From Mactra quadrangularis (lineage: Eukaryota > Mollusca > Bivalvia > Venerida > Mactridae), in contig CM046294.1 in the NCBI GenBank assembly GCA_025267735.1, forward strand, positions 32,209,222 through 32,273,221: 64,000 nt of DNA, given 5' to 3'. The notes below the pieces were generated by a model. It saw only the letters and a program-made list of their open reading frames with translations, did not search any database and was not told the origin of the DNA. Within the stretch, counting starts at the first letter, position 1, and each line of letters starts with the position of its first letter. The position numbers and the translations under genes are program-made. This document shows, piece after piece, positions 36,901-46,119 of this stretch.

Positions 36901-37170
36901 GTTTAATTCGTCGACAAGTGAAAACAAAAAACAAGGATTCCTTGTTGAGGCGTTTTCCGTACATTTTGATTATATTATAATTGTTACAAATGTTACTAAA
37001 CTTGAAAATGAGAGAAATTCTTCCTCTATTATTACATTTTCTTTCTTATGAGATAATTATGTGTCTTACAGTATGTATGTTTTGTATTTTAGGAACAGTA
37101 CAAGTTCTGCTTACAATGTATAGCATCATTTACTGAAATGTTCAACACATATTCTAATTTTGCCATGTGA
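21944..37170 (+). CDS. Receptor protein-tyrosine phosphatase with EGF-repeat ectodomain, copy 1 (complete, 20 coding exons)
   Basis: Spliced gene assembled by hand from GT/AG sites with matching phases. Coding exons: 21944-21986, 23204-25258, 25596-25713, 26172-26269, 26943-27145, 27637-27724, 28156-28220, 28424-28460, 29047-29150, 29963-30088, 30549-30697, 31153-31288, 31812-31940, 32487-32589, 33833-33909, 34357-34491, 35066-35197, 35683-35843, 36549-36684, 37093-37170 (TGA). They total 4173 nt and give 1390 residues with no internal stop. Order: signal peptide (1 to about 18), EGF-like array (about 20-700), transmembrane helix (about 715-736), linker, phosphatase D1 (about 822-1117), degenerate D2 (about 1118-1390). 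Known for the family: tandem-domain RPTPs dephosphorylate tyrosine at the plasma membrane and usually only D1 is catalytic. Ligand and substrates are unknown. The start was chosen because it gives a hydrophobic leader and joins exon 2 in phase 1. A 5' UTR exon upstream is implied by the AG at 21912-21913. Confidence 0.92.
23204..25258 (+). CDS. Copy 1, exon 2: whole EGF-like ectodomain in one exon
   Basis: This 2055-nt exon encodes about 685 residues built almost entirely from short cysteine-rich units. The unit signature is G-x-Y-G-x-x-C, for example GKYGETC, GFYGDRC and GYYGDNC, alternating with C-x-N-x-C-x(5-7)-G-x-C segments. This spacing resembles the EGF/laminin-EGF arrays of MEGF10, Draper and scavenger receptors (SREC). 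There are about 24 G-x-x-G-x-x-C half-units and many N-x-S/T sequons, so it is probably extracellular, disulphide-rich and glycosylated. Both flanking introns are phase 1, making the exon a symmetric module. The open frame starts upstream at 23092, but the first part is intron; the acceptor is the AG at 23202-23203. Reading through the 25259 donor reaches a stop within six codons. Confidence 0.93.
25596..25713 (+). CDS. Copy 1, exon 3: transmembrane helix
   Basis: The exon reads an acidic stub (LRNEDEEGNS), then a hydrophobic stretch of about 22 residues rich in Val, Ile and Gly (VSTGIVAIVIGVVVLIMF), then RKW. The next exon supplies the stop-transfer signal KKKKDED. This is a single-pass type I helix, at about residues 715-736. 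Phase is 1 in and 2 out. The matching exon of copy 2 is 54934-55051. Confidence 0.92.
26172..27145 (+). CDS. Copy 1, exons 4-5: juxtamembrane linker and start of D1
   Basis: Exons 26172-26269 and 26943-27145. Exon 4 holds the Lys-rich stop-transfer segment and a Ser/Thr-rich stretch. Exon 5 holds an acidic linker with DVEYANAP (Tyr near residue 807) and then IDLYTFVTQTEYEHFEKEFE, the N-terminal helix of an RPTP D1 domain. Y-A-N fits the pYxN form bound by Grb2-type SH2 domains, but that use is inference. An open segment at about 27412-27565 between exons 5 and 6 is not included, because exon 5 joins exon 6 in the canonical D1 order. Confidence 0.85.
27637..31940 (+). CDS. Copy 1, exons 6-13: catalytic phosphatase domain D1
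   Basis: Eight exons complete D1. The conserved RPTP blocks appear in order: ENRGLNRF, PYDHSRVKL, FINACYIDGYKREKAYIAS, GPTAAITNNFISFWTMVW, KCERYWP, YGDITV, HYTAWPD (acid Asp about residue 996), HCSAGVGRTGT (nucleophile Cys about 1028, Arg about 1034) and QTHEQYEYLH (Q-loop). All residues needed for catalysis are visible, so D1 is probably active. The P-loop codon for Ser is split between exons 11 and 12. Exon 10 (29963-30088) ends at an unusual donor, GTTATT. Confidence 0.93.
32487..37170 (+). CDS. Copy 1, exons 14-20: degenerate phosphatase domain D2
   Basis: The seven final exons encode a second phosphatase-fold domain. Seen: LYLNRSFNQPDYINAVYV (substrate-loop region), NHFIVAQTPLPETLSDFLCLLYQ, YTGWKQN where WPD is expected, HCLNGYERSG where the P-loop is expected, and a C-terminal EQYKFCLQCIASF. 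Cys (about 1319) and Arg (about 1325) of C-x5-R remain, but the general-acid Asp is replaced (W-K-Q at about 1282-1284) and the glycine pattern of the P-loop is lost. RPTP D2 domains are usually regulatory; this one is most likely inactive. The stop at 37168-37170 follows a short tail. Confidence 0.88.
34218..34302. repeat. Hairpin in intron 15 of copy 1
   Basis: AGCTTGACATTCTGTATCGT (34218-34237) pairs with 34283-34302 at 19 of 20 positions, with a 45-nt loop. Possibly a tiny MITE. Confidence 0.7.
36085..36345. repeat. Repeat-like fragment with poly-G/poly-C ends in intron 18 of copy 1
   Basis: GGCGGATCTAGCGGGGGGGG, then GGGGGTCCGGAACCCCCTTG, and at the right AAATTTGAACCCCCTAGAAA. The imperfect G/C-rich inverted ends around AT-rich filler look like a transposon remnant. 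Confidence 0.45.
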
Positions 37171-37384
37171 AACCTGCAAATAGTGCGTAACTCAAGACAA
37201 TCATGGCTTGTGATAGCAATATATTTGCTGTAACTATGTTCAATTAAAATTTATGAAATATTGGTTTTTATTTGAATATTGATTTGATTGATATAGCTGA
37301 CGACTGTTAAAGGGATTGATGACCACATTAACATATTTTTACAATGTGTTCTGCATTAGACATGAAGTGTATTAATCATTAGAC

Positions 37385-37390
37385 AATAAA
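37385..37390 (+). terminator. Probable polyadenylation signal of copy 1
   Basis: Canonical AATAAA about 215 nt after the stop codon, followed by T-rich sequence. It is the first canonical signal downstream of the gene in this AT-rich stretch, so chance occurrence is possible. Confidence 0.5.
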
Positions 37391-39600
37391 AATTGTTCAC
37401 CATTTGATAATCCTTGGTATATCAGTATCTCTGAGATTCCTTGTTTATTTTAATTAAATTGTATATATGCATGTACACGTTATTTCTTATCATTTATTGT
37501 AAACTATTATAGAATATAATATTTTATTCTACTTATCTCATTTTGACATCTTGTCATGTACAGTTACAATATCAATTATATATCAGTTATTATATTATAC
37601 CTCAGTTGCGCTTCGGGCCATATACTTTTCACAGTCTGACCAACCAATCTAGCTTGCAAACTGCCAATCAATGTCATATTTTATTGGTTAAATGCAGTAT
37701 AATCGTACTCTCTTTTTTGTCATATTGCTAATTTTTTATGTACTGTGTTACAATTTGTATTTTTATAATATAACATAGCTCTAACTTACTTGTTATGAAT
37801 TAATGAATTAGTCTATAATTATATCTCGCACTATTCTACCTATCAAACCACATTTATCTGTTTTGTTAGAACATCAACAAATGTATTATACCGTCATAAA
37901 ATGATATTCCTAATGATAACCATACTATAAATAACGCTTGTATTAAAGAAAACATTTTGAGGATTAGAATTTTTCATTCATATCTTTCTTTAATTGTATT
38001 TTGTATATTTATTTTGTACATATATTTGTATATAGCTTGATCATGTTTTGACCTATAACAGAGTATATTTTACATACAATAGTTAATATAGTATAATTGT
38101 ATGACTTTGCTATCAAGTATCATTTTCCTTGTGTTATTTCAATACAAGTGAGCTGTAAGGGCAAATATAACTAAATCTTTTTAGTAGTTCACTACTAATT
38201 TACCAAAGAATTGTATGAGTTAATCTACATCCTCCATATTCTAGACAAAGACTTTATATTTTACCTGTTGAAATCCAATTATATGAAGAAGACTTTATTT
38301 TATATTAAAACAGTCATTTGGCACATGAACAACATGCATCAAACTTGCTATTTAATCCAATGTTTCTTTCCTTTGTTTTAGCTCACGTCAATAAGTGAAC
38401 AAAACATATCCATGTAAAATGCATCAAATGTGTTTTTGTTGGATTTAACGCCATAGCAACATATTGTAGATTATATAACGGCGGTCAGTCAACCTACTCA
38501 CTTTTCCTGGAAAGGCTAAATCTCTGAATTTAGCTGTTAACCAACTACTAAGTGCATACTTTCGTCAGTGACTGACAACTGCCCTACATAATTAAGAATC
38601 TTTGGTAGGAGGGAGAATGGCCGTAGAAATAATATCACGACAAAGCTCCACGAAAGTATGCCCCGCTCAGGAATCAAACCAAGACCCCTCGATAAGTAGA
38701 CTTGCGTGCTACCAACTGAGCAAGTCGGGAGGTTTCCTTACCTTTTGAACAACTTAAAAAGGAATTAAGAAACTAGAAACAGTGGTATCTTTATTATTAA
38801 GATTTATGGTTTTTTTACCTTTTTTCTTTGGCAATTCTTTGTATAGTTTCTTTTTGCGTTTAACGCACTACTGAACGATATGTTCTGTCTAAGTAAATTG
38901 TATAGTGTGCTTTATATTTATAATTGTATTTTTGTTTTGCATACATTTCTTTGTCGTTTAACAAAAGCAAGTTTAACTATGTCACAGTTTTGAAGTATGA
39001 TCATTTTAACACCAAGCATTGTAAATATTATGAATTCATTTACCAACTTTAAATAATTGCTTTATGAATTTATCTAGCGTAGTGTATTAATTTAGTTAGA
39101 AGAAAAAATATTGTGTAAATAAAAGTTAAATAAAAATATCATCTCATTCTTGTCCATTCTTCTCCCACATATCTGATAAAAAGCTTGTTCATATCGCAAT
39201 AAAAAGAAAATATGCACTCACTCTGTCACTCTATTAACTACTCAGGGTATTGCTGTGTTTGATTGTATAGCCTGTCTAAGATTATTGTAACTATTAATGA
39301 ATATGGCATCATATTTGAACTGGTAAATATCCATTAGTTATTCCTAAGTTATACCAGGTCGTCAGAAAATAGTGCCCTTGATTTGTTTAGTATAAGCATA
39401 AGACTGAACATTTAGTACGATAGGCTTTGTGATTTGCCGTTTTCTACTTATGATAGTGTTTTTCTATTTCTGGAATAGGCTTGTCAATCGAACACGCCGA
39501 GAAGAAATCCGAAAAGGCAGCTTCCATACACTTTGCGTATGAATTTGAATCAATTAAAATGAATTTCAGAAAGAATTTACATTGAAGATATATCTAACAA
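37391..39600. other. 3' flank of copy 1
   Basis: AT-rich, holding one SINE (38428-38735). No gene seen. AATAAA-like signals recur at 39118 and 39130. Confidence 0.5.
38428..38735 (-). repeat. tRNA-derived SINE (family A)
   Basis: TGTTGGATTTAACGCCATAGCAAC tail on the left, head with ACCAACTGAGCAAGTCGGGAGG on the right. It lies about 1 kb downstream of copy 1. Confidence 0.82.
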
Positions 39601-39603
39601 GAG

Positions 39604-41985
39604 CTCTGCTGGGCGGGGCATTACGCCCGTGTGCAGTCAATGCTGTGTTCTGTTTCATATGAAGTAAATGTGACCTTGACCAATGACCCCGGGACCTCAG
39701 AATAGGTTAAAGAGTAGACCTAAGTACAGCTATGGTTGAGTTACCACCGGCACAAAGTTTTCCCATGTAAACTTCCAGTGACCTTGACCTTTGATCCTGC
39801 GACCTCAGAACCAAAAGGGCACACCCTTGACCCAAGGAGTATCCAAACATTAAATTTGGTGAACCTAGATAAAGTGGTTGTTGAGTTTTTGTCTGGACAA
39901 TGTTTTTTCTTACTATGTCCTTGCGACCTTGACCTTAAACCCTGGGGCCTCAAAACCAAAAGGGGATATGCTTGACATAAAGGCTACACGTACATAAAAT
40001 TAAGTGAACCTAGGTACAGTCATTGTTGAGTTATTGTCCGGACAATGTTTTCATAATAATTTAGTTGCAGTGACCTTGACCTTTAACCGTGGGGTCACAA
40101 AATCAAACGAAATCATCTTCTTCACAGGGCTATCAACACATAAAATTTTGTGAAGCTAGGGTAAGTGGTTTGTGAGTTAACGTCCAGACAAGGTTTTTTT
40201 GATATGATGTCCCCGCGACCTTGACCATATACCCTGGGGCCTAAAACAGAAAAGGCAATTCCTTAAGACATGGACTATCAACACATAAACGTTGGTGAAT
40301 CTAGGTACAGTGGTTGTTGAGTTATTGTCCGGACAAAGTTTTCATATAAATTCAGTCCCTGTGACCTTGACCTTTGACCCTTGGGTCTTAAAATCAAAAA
40401 GAATCATCTTCTTCACAAGGGCTATCTACAGATACAATATTATGAATCTAGGTAAAGTTGTATACATAGTGACTTTGACCTTTGTCCCTTGGGTCTCAAA
40501 ATCAATAGGGCACATCCTCTACCCAAGAAGTATCAATACATGAAATTTGGTGAACCTAGATATAGTGGTTGTTGAGATATCGTCCAGAAAAGGTTTTTCC
40601 ATAAGATATCCCTGTGATCTTGACCTTTGACCCTGGGGTCTCAAAACCAAAAGAGCATATCCTTGACACATGGACTATTCTCATATAAAATTTGGTGAAC
40701 CTAGGTACAGTCATTGTTGAGTTATTGTCCGGACAAAGTTTTCATATAAATTCAGTCCCTGTGACATTGACCTTTGACCCGTGGGTCTTAATATCAAAAG
40801 AAATCATTTTCTTCCCAAGGGCTATCAGCACATAAAATATTTTGAATCTAGGTAAAGTGGTTGCTGAGTTATCATCCGGACAAAATTTTTCCATATGATG
40901 TGACCATGACCATGACCTTTCACCCTTAAGCCTCAAAACCAATAAGGCACATCCTTGACACAAAGGCTACTCTCACAGATAATGTGGTGAACCTAGGTAC
41001 AGTCATTGTTGAGTTATTGTCCGGACAAAGTTTATATATAAATTCAGTCCCTGTGACCTTGTCCTTTTACCCTTAGGTTTAAAATCAATAGGGCACATCC
41101 TCTACCTAAGGAGTATAAACACATAAAATTTGGCGAATCTAGGTAAAGTGGTTGTTGAGTTATTGTCCATACATGTTTTTTTCATATCATGTCCCCGTGA
41201 TCTTGACCTTTGACCCTGGGACCTCAAAACCAATAGGGCACATCCTTGACACAAGGGCTACTCTCACATACAATTTAGTGAACCTAAGGAAAATAATTGT
41301 TGAGATATTGTACTGACAAAGTTTTTATGAAAATTTAATCCCAGTGACCTAGACCCTTGGGTCTCAAAATCAGTAGGGCACATCCTCTACTCAAGGAGTA
41401 TCCATACATAAATTTGGTTAAACGAGGTAAAGTGGTTGATGAGTTATCGTCTGGACAAGGTTTTCCTATATGATGTCTCTGTGACCTTGACATTTGACCC
41501 TGGGGCCCCAAAAAACAACTGGGCACATTCTTGACACATGGGCTATTCTAAGATACAATTTGGTGAACATTGGTTGTTGAGTTATCGTCCGGACAAGGTT
41601 TTTTCATATGATGTCCCTGTGACCTTGACCTTTGACCCTGGAGCCCCAAAACCAATAGGGCACATCCTTAAAACATGGACAACTCCTACATAATATTAAA
41701 TGAACCTAGATGCAGTCTTTGTTTAATTAATGTCCGGAAAGTTTTCATATTTTAAGTCCCAGAGACCTTAACCTTTGACCCTGGGGTCTCAAATTCAATA
41801 GGCTCCCCTTTACCCATGGGCTATCCACACATACAATTTGGGGAACCTATGTACATCCTTTCTTGTGTTATCATCCGGACAAGCAATTGTCCGCGGACGG
41901 ACAGACAGACAGATGACCAGACGAACAGACGGACAACATCATAACATAATACGTTCCGTTTTTTTCAAACGGGCGTATAAAACAA
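39604..41985. repeat. Tandem array of about 16 units, period about 145 bp, within an ACGCCCG-ended element
   Basis: Each unit contains a version of GTGACCTTGACCTTTGACCC, then GGGGTCTCAAAACCAATAGG, GGCACATCCTTGACACA, TTTGGTGAACCTAGGTACAG, GTTGTTGAGTTATCGTCCGG and ACAAAGTTTTCCATA. Unit starts are near 39671, 39779, 39927, 40070, 40215, 40361, 40470, 40612, 40760, 40900, 41050, 41195, 41343, 41480, 41619 and 41761. The block opens with ATTACGCCCG (39621) and closes with CGGACGGACAGACAGACAG and CGGGCGTATAA (about 41967), possible terminal inverted repeats. Open frames across it are by-products of the repeat. Confidence 0.85.
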
Positions 41986-42389
41986 ATTAGAACCATTCAC
42001 GTTTACATTGAACACAAAGTCATGCAGAAACTCCACAAATGTCAATGTTAATGTTTTCTGTCCGTATATTACATAAGCCTGCTCTATATTGACCTCCCAT
42101 TACAAGCGTTTAACTCGTATCACCTGAGGGAAACAATTCGCTAGCACGGAATACATACAGGTAGTAGTTGTCATTTTGATTTATCAAATTTAAACGTAAG
42201 TCATGTGAATCCCGAAATAAAACATTTGCTAAAGCAGAATCGCGGCAAAGATATGTTCCACAACACAATCTTGACCAAATTGAGAGAATGGTAGCTTTTC
42301 ACTTTTATAAAATCCACGGTACTTATATGAAGTATAACTTTGCTATCAGTGTGGGTCATTATATGACAACGTATCCTCAATCAGTAAAT

Positions 42390-43340
42390 CAGTACCCTTT
42401 TTAGTACAGTTAAACATCGTGCTTGAATAGTTCAAAATTACGCCTTTTCATGCTTTTGTAAAATGCGTATCTATAATAATAAAGAAAGGTACATATTGAT
42501 GAACTATATTATATTATGGCATATGCAGAAATGTCAACAAATAGGATAAAAAAGTAAAATACAAATATTGAAATATGATATGTGTGCAAATATCTTCCTG
42601 TTTGTTACAAATATTTACGATTTTAGTGATATAACAGTATCTAAATTGCGAATGATTTCACATGGTCAATATTTAAATGTGTTGTGTGGAACATAGGAAT
42701 TATATGTAATATAATATGATTCAGGATTAAACTGTTAGATTAAGTGATATATTTTTTTAAATTCGAATTATTTACCTCAAATGCAATGAATTTTGAATAG
42801 AGAGAATAAGAGAATAATTAAATATTTAATCAGAAGTAATTAGTGCTGGGAGCTTAATTATTGTTACTCAAGGAGACAACCAACAAGCAGTGGTTGTTGT
42901 AGAAAATGTAACTGTTATAGCAACTTTTTCATACAAACATGTTTTTATCGTGACGTTTAAGGTAATACAATATAAGCATTGTTTACATAATTTCTTGTTT
43001 TTCTCATTGATGCATACTGTTATTTACATCCTATTTATTATCATTCATTTCGTTTTTAGTCATCAAATTGGCAACTTTCGTTCATTTTAAAAATGATACC
43101 TCATCGAATATCTATACGAGATTCATATCAATTTTAAACACCAACATTTAATTTGTCTTGTTAAACAATTATGTTTCAGATACTTATTAACTAATATTCA
43201 AATAATGTCTACACTTTTAACCATGCTAATTTGCTTCATTGTTAAATTATACAATTGAATCAAGAAAATAATCTCGCCTATTAAAAGTAACGTATTTTTT
43301 AGTTTTTTAACTATCAACTGAAAATCAGGAAACGCTCAAT
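42390..43340. pseudogene. Diverged remnant of a third copy of the phosphatase-gene upstream flank
   Basis: 42390-42970 aligns by eye with 49077-49740 (shared CAAATATCTTCCTGTTTGTTAC, ATTGCGAATGATTTCACA). 43140-43330 aligns with 50880-51120, just before the start exon of copy 2 (GTTAAACAATTATGTT, GCTAATTTGCTTCAT). Divergence is much higher than between copies 1 and 2. No leader exon, EGF exon or phosphatase exon follows. Confidence 0.6.
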
Positions 43341-43494
43341 GGATGTATTATTTCATCAAACTTCATCCTTTTTAGGACACCTGAGACCTACTTTGAATGT
43401 ATATAACTAGACTATTTAAATATCAACTTCGTTGTCACTAACGAACAACTATATGGCAAACTGATTTTTGGATTAAAACTTGCTCTACTCATAT

Positions 43495-43640
43495 AAATAT
43501 TGAGCATACAATCATCACGAAACGGGACAAATGGTAATTTTGACATTTCCAGTCCATATTTAACATAAACCTGTTCAATATTGATCACACATTACAAGGA
43601 TTTTAAACGTGTCTGAGTCACGATTGCAATATCACATGAT
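43495..43640. repeat. Second diverged fragment of the same upstream flank
   Basis: ACATTTCCAGTCCATATTTAA, CATAAACCTGTTCAATATTG, CACATTACAAGGATTTTAAA correspond to 42045-42130 (TCTGTCCGTATATTACATAA, CCTGCTCTATATTGACC, CATTACAAGCGTTTAA). Another scrap, CAAATATCTTCCTG, lies at about 45715. Confidence 0.5.
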
Positions 43641-44126
43641 TGTGCCACCATAAATGCTACGGGTTGAAGGAGAACACAGTGAAGTATCCGCCACGACTCA
43701 AAGTTTCAATGATCTGTAAGTCTTTTAATTATTGTCAGATTTTCAAGATACATACGCCAGACAAAGCAAAAAAATGTAAACTTTTTGCTACGCATTACAT
43801 CTCCAACGCCAGTTTAATACTTTTTGCAAACACAACGGAAAACCAGGGCGCTACAGGCAAGTGTTCGTCCTTTTTTAAATAGGAAAACGTTAGTATGTTT
43901 TCTTGTGTGTTTGCCAGTTGGCTCTTGGTTTCGTCCGTTGCCCGTCCACATTTGTTTGTGAACACTCTAGTGGTCACATTTGTGCCTCAGTTATCCTCAA
44001 AGTTTGTAAGGATGCTTGTCTAAATAGTTGCTCTGATGATTTTGAACATGGATCATTTTGATGAAAGCTAGGTCACAGTAGCTAAACGTAGATACATGTA
44101 AATATTGTTAACACTCTTGTTTTTTG

Positions 44127-44358
44127 TTTGTTTGTTTTTCTTACGTCGTATTCAACACGTGCTTAGGTCATATATATTCGACGGCCAGCTCTTCCTGCTA
44201 TAGGTTTCCTGGACACTTTTTCACCAGTAGTAACTTACCCTACCACGAGGCCGACAACTCATGTATAGGGTATGACCAACCGCAACCGAGCTTGAACCCG
44301 CGATCTACGGATTCGAAGGCAGACATGCTAACCACAACGCCACGACCGCAGCTTTTGT
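44127..44358 (-). repeat. tRNA-derived SINE (family B)
   Basis: Left end TTACGTCGTATTCAACACG, GACGGCCAGCTCTTCCTG, TTTCCTGGACACTTTTTCAC; right end is a tRNA-like head whose minus strand reads GGGTTCAAGCTCGG (box B). Close to the element at 52355-52576. Confidence 0.78.
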
Positions 44359-44685
44359 TAACACTCAAGGGACTGCTTTTTATCAAAATATCAAGATAAT
44401 TGGTCTACTCAGGCGATCGATAAAGGACCATCATGACCCTGCTATTCCTTAAAGTGGTTTGTAGTGTTAAAACAGAAAAAAGCATTTCACATTATTGTGA
44501 AGTGTGTATTTATAATATTTATGTTAGGTAAATATTGGTGTGTATAACATTATGGCATTTGCAGCAATGTTGGTAATAGTTGTGCATATGAATATTAAAT
44601 TTTACCACGAACGTACGAGTTACTTGACAAAACTGTGAAACATTCGTACGTTTAAATATCAACAAAAGTAGTTAAATAGTTTATA

Positions 44686-45682
44686 CAGGTGTCCAAAAAG
44701 AAAGATAACACTTTGAAATCTCAATATCTTTGCTTTTTATTCGACTATTTAGATGAACAATACACCATTTTAAAGTGTAAACTATGAAATTTTGATATTG
44801 TGTAGAAACGGGGCTAAAAAGTTTAATGTTTTATCTTCATAGCGTCATTTCGGAAAAACACATATTAATCAAAATGTTTCGTTTGACGCCTGATCAGCGT
44901 ATCTTAGTGGTGACAAAATTATCATGTACATAAAGTGTTACAGATGTTCATAGGAAATTTAAGTATCTATTTAAGAAATCTACTGTGAGCAGAAAACTTT
45001 AAAAAGTTGTGAGCAAGTTTTAACACTCCGGATCGGTTGATGATGTTCCGAAATCTGGTCGATTCAAAAGAAGCAGAAGCGATAAAAATGTGAGTTCTCT
45101 TCAAGATTTGTGAAGTGAGAGTCCTGAAAATTTGCCGAGACAATAAGAACAGACAGAAACCGTTTGTCCACACCATATTTAGAAATTACCTAAATCTGTA
45201 TTCATACAAAAATGTAATCGTGCAGAAATTATCTATTTATGATCAAGTGCAGAGACTTGACTTTTGCCGCTTGGCTGCTGATTTTGCTGACAATTATGTA
45301 GATGCAATTCACAATGTTTGGTTTAATGACAAGTCAAACTCAACTCCCTAGACAACAACATGTTACTAAGTAACATCAAATGAGAAGTGGGGAAAATAAA
45401 CTAGGAAACACCACGAGGCAGTGTCATTGACGATTGCACAGTGCAACAAAGGGGAAAAATGAATGGTGGTTACTTGGAAAACATCATAAATTACTAAAAT
45501 GACGTCCAAATGAGAACTAGGTATTTTAACATAGTTTAACTTTAGGAAATCAGTTGTTTTTTGCATAAATTTGTTTCATACTGTTTCTGTACATGAACAA
45601 AATTTGAAATGAATTAGATAACTTTAAATATTATATATCAATGATTGAAAGTGTTACCTTTCTTTTGGGACATCCAAATTGT
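44686..45682 (+). mobile_element. Mariner/Tc1-type transposon with dead transposase
   Basis: Ends carry inverted repeats: GGTGTCCAAAAAGAAAG near 44688 and the complement of GGATGTCCCAAAAGAAAG near 45675, each followed by A/G-TAACACTTT. Inside, broken frames encode LTPDQRILVVTKL (about 44885) and SGSVDDVPKSGRF (about 45030; helix-turn-helix linker typical of these transposases). A longer frame at 45115-45351 has NLYSYKNVIVQKL, QRLDFCRLAADF and NVWFNDKS, matching the W-F-S-D-E catalytic block with the Asp kept. Stops and an internal deletion mean it cannot make transposase. Confidence 0.7.
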
Positions 45683-45810
45683 ACATACATGTGCGTTGAA
45701 ATATGAGAAATATGCAAATATCTTCCTGCTAGTTACAAAAAAAAACCATTTAAGATTTTTGTTCAAATAACAATACCTAGAATGCAAATCTCTTCACAAA
45801 ATCAATGTGA

Positions 45811-46119
45811 TTGTTTGTTTGGTTGGTTTAACGCCGCAGCAACGCATTGTATAGGTCATATACTGCGGTCAATCAACATACTCACTCCTCCTAGAAAGGC
45901 TAAATCTTTACAATTAGCAGTTAACCAACTACTAAGAGCATACTTTCGTCAGTAACTGACAACTGCCCTACATAATTAGAAATCATTTGTAGGAGGGAGA
46001 ATGGCCATAGAAATAATTTCATGACGAATCTCCACGAAAGTATGCCCCGCCCGGGTACCGAACCCACGACCCCTCGATCATTAGACTTGCGTGTTACCAA
46101 CTGAGCAATCCGTGCGGCT
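45811..46119 (-). repeat. tRNA-derived SINE (family A) at the left edge of the copy 2 block
   Basis: Tail GGTTTAACGCCGCAGCAACG on the left, head ACCAACTGAGCAATCCGTGC on the right. It is the counterpart of 15622-15917. Confidence 0.85.

Noticed and set aside
39736..41526. Frames of 60-83 codons in the 39.6-42.0 kb array
   Set aside because: They recur in step with the 145-bp repeat and change frame from unit to unit, so they are repeat artefacts.
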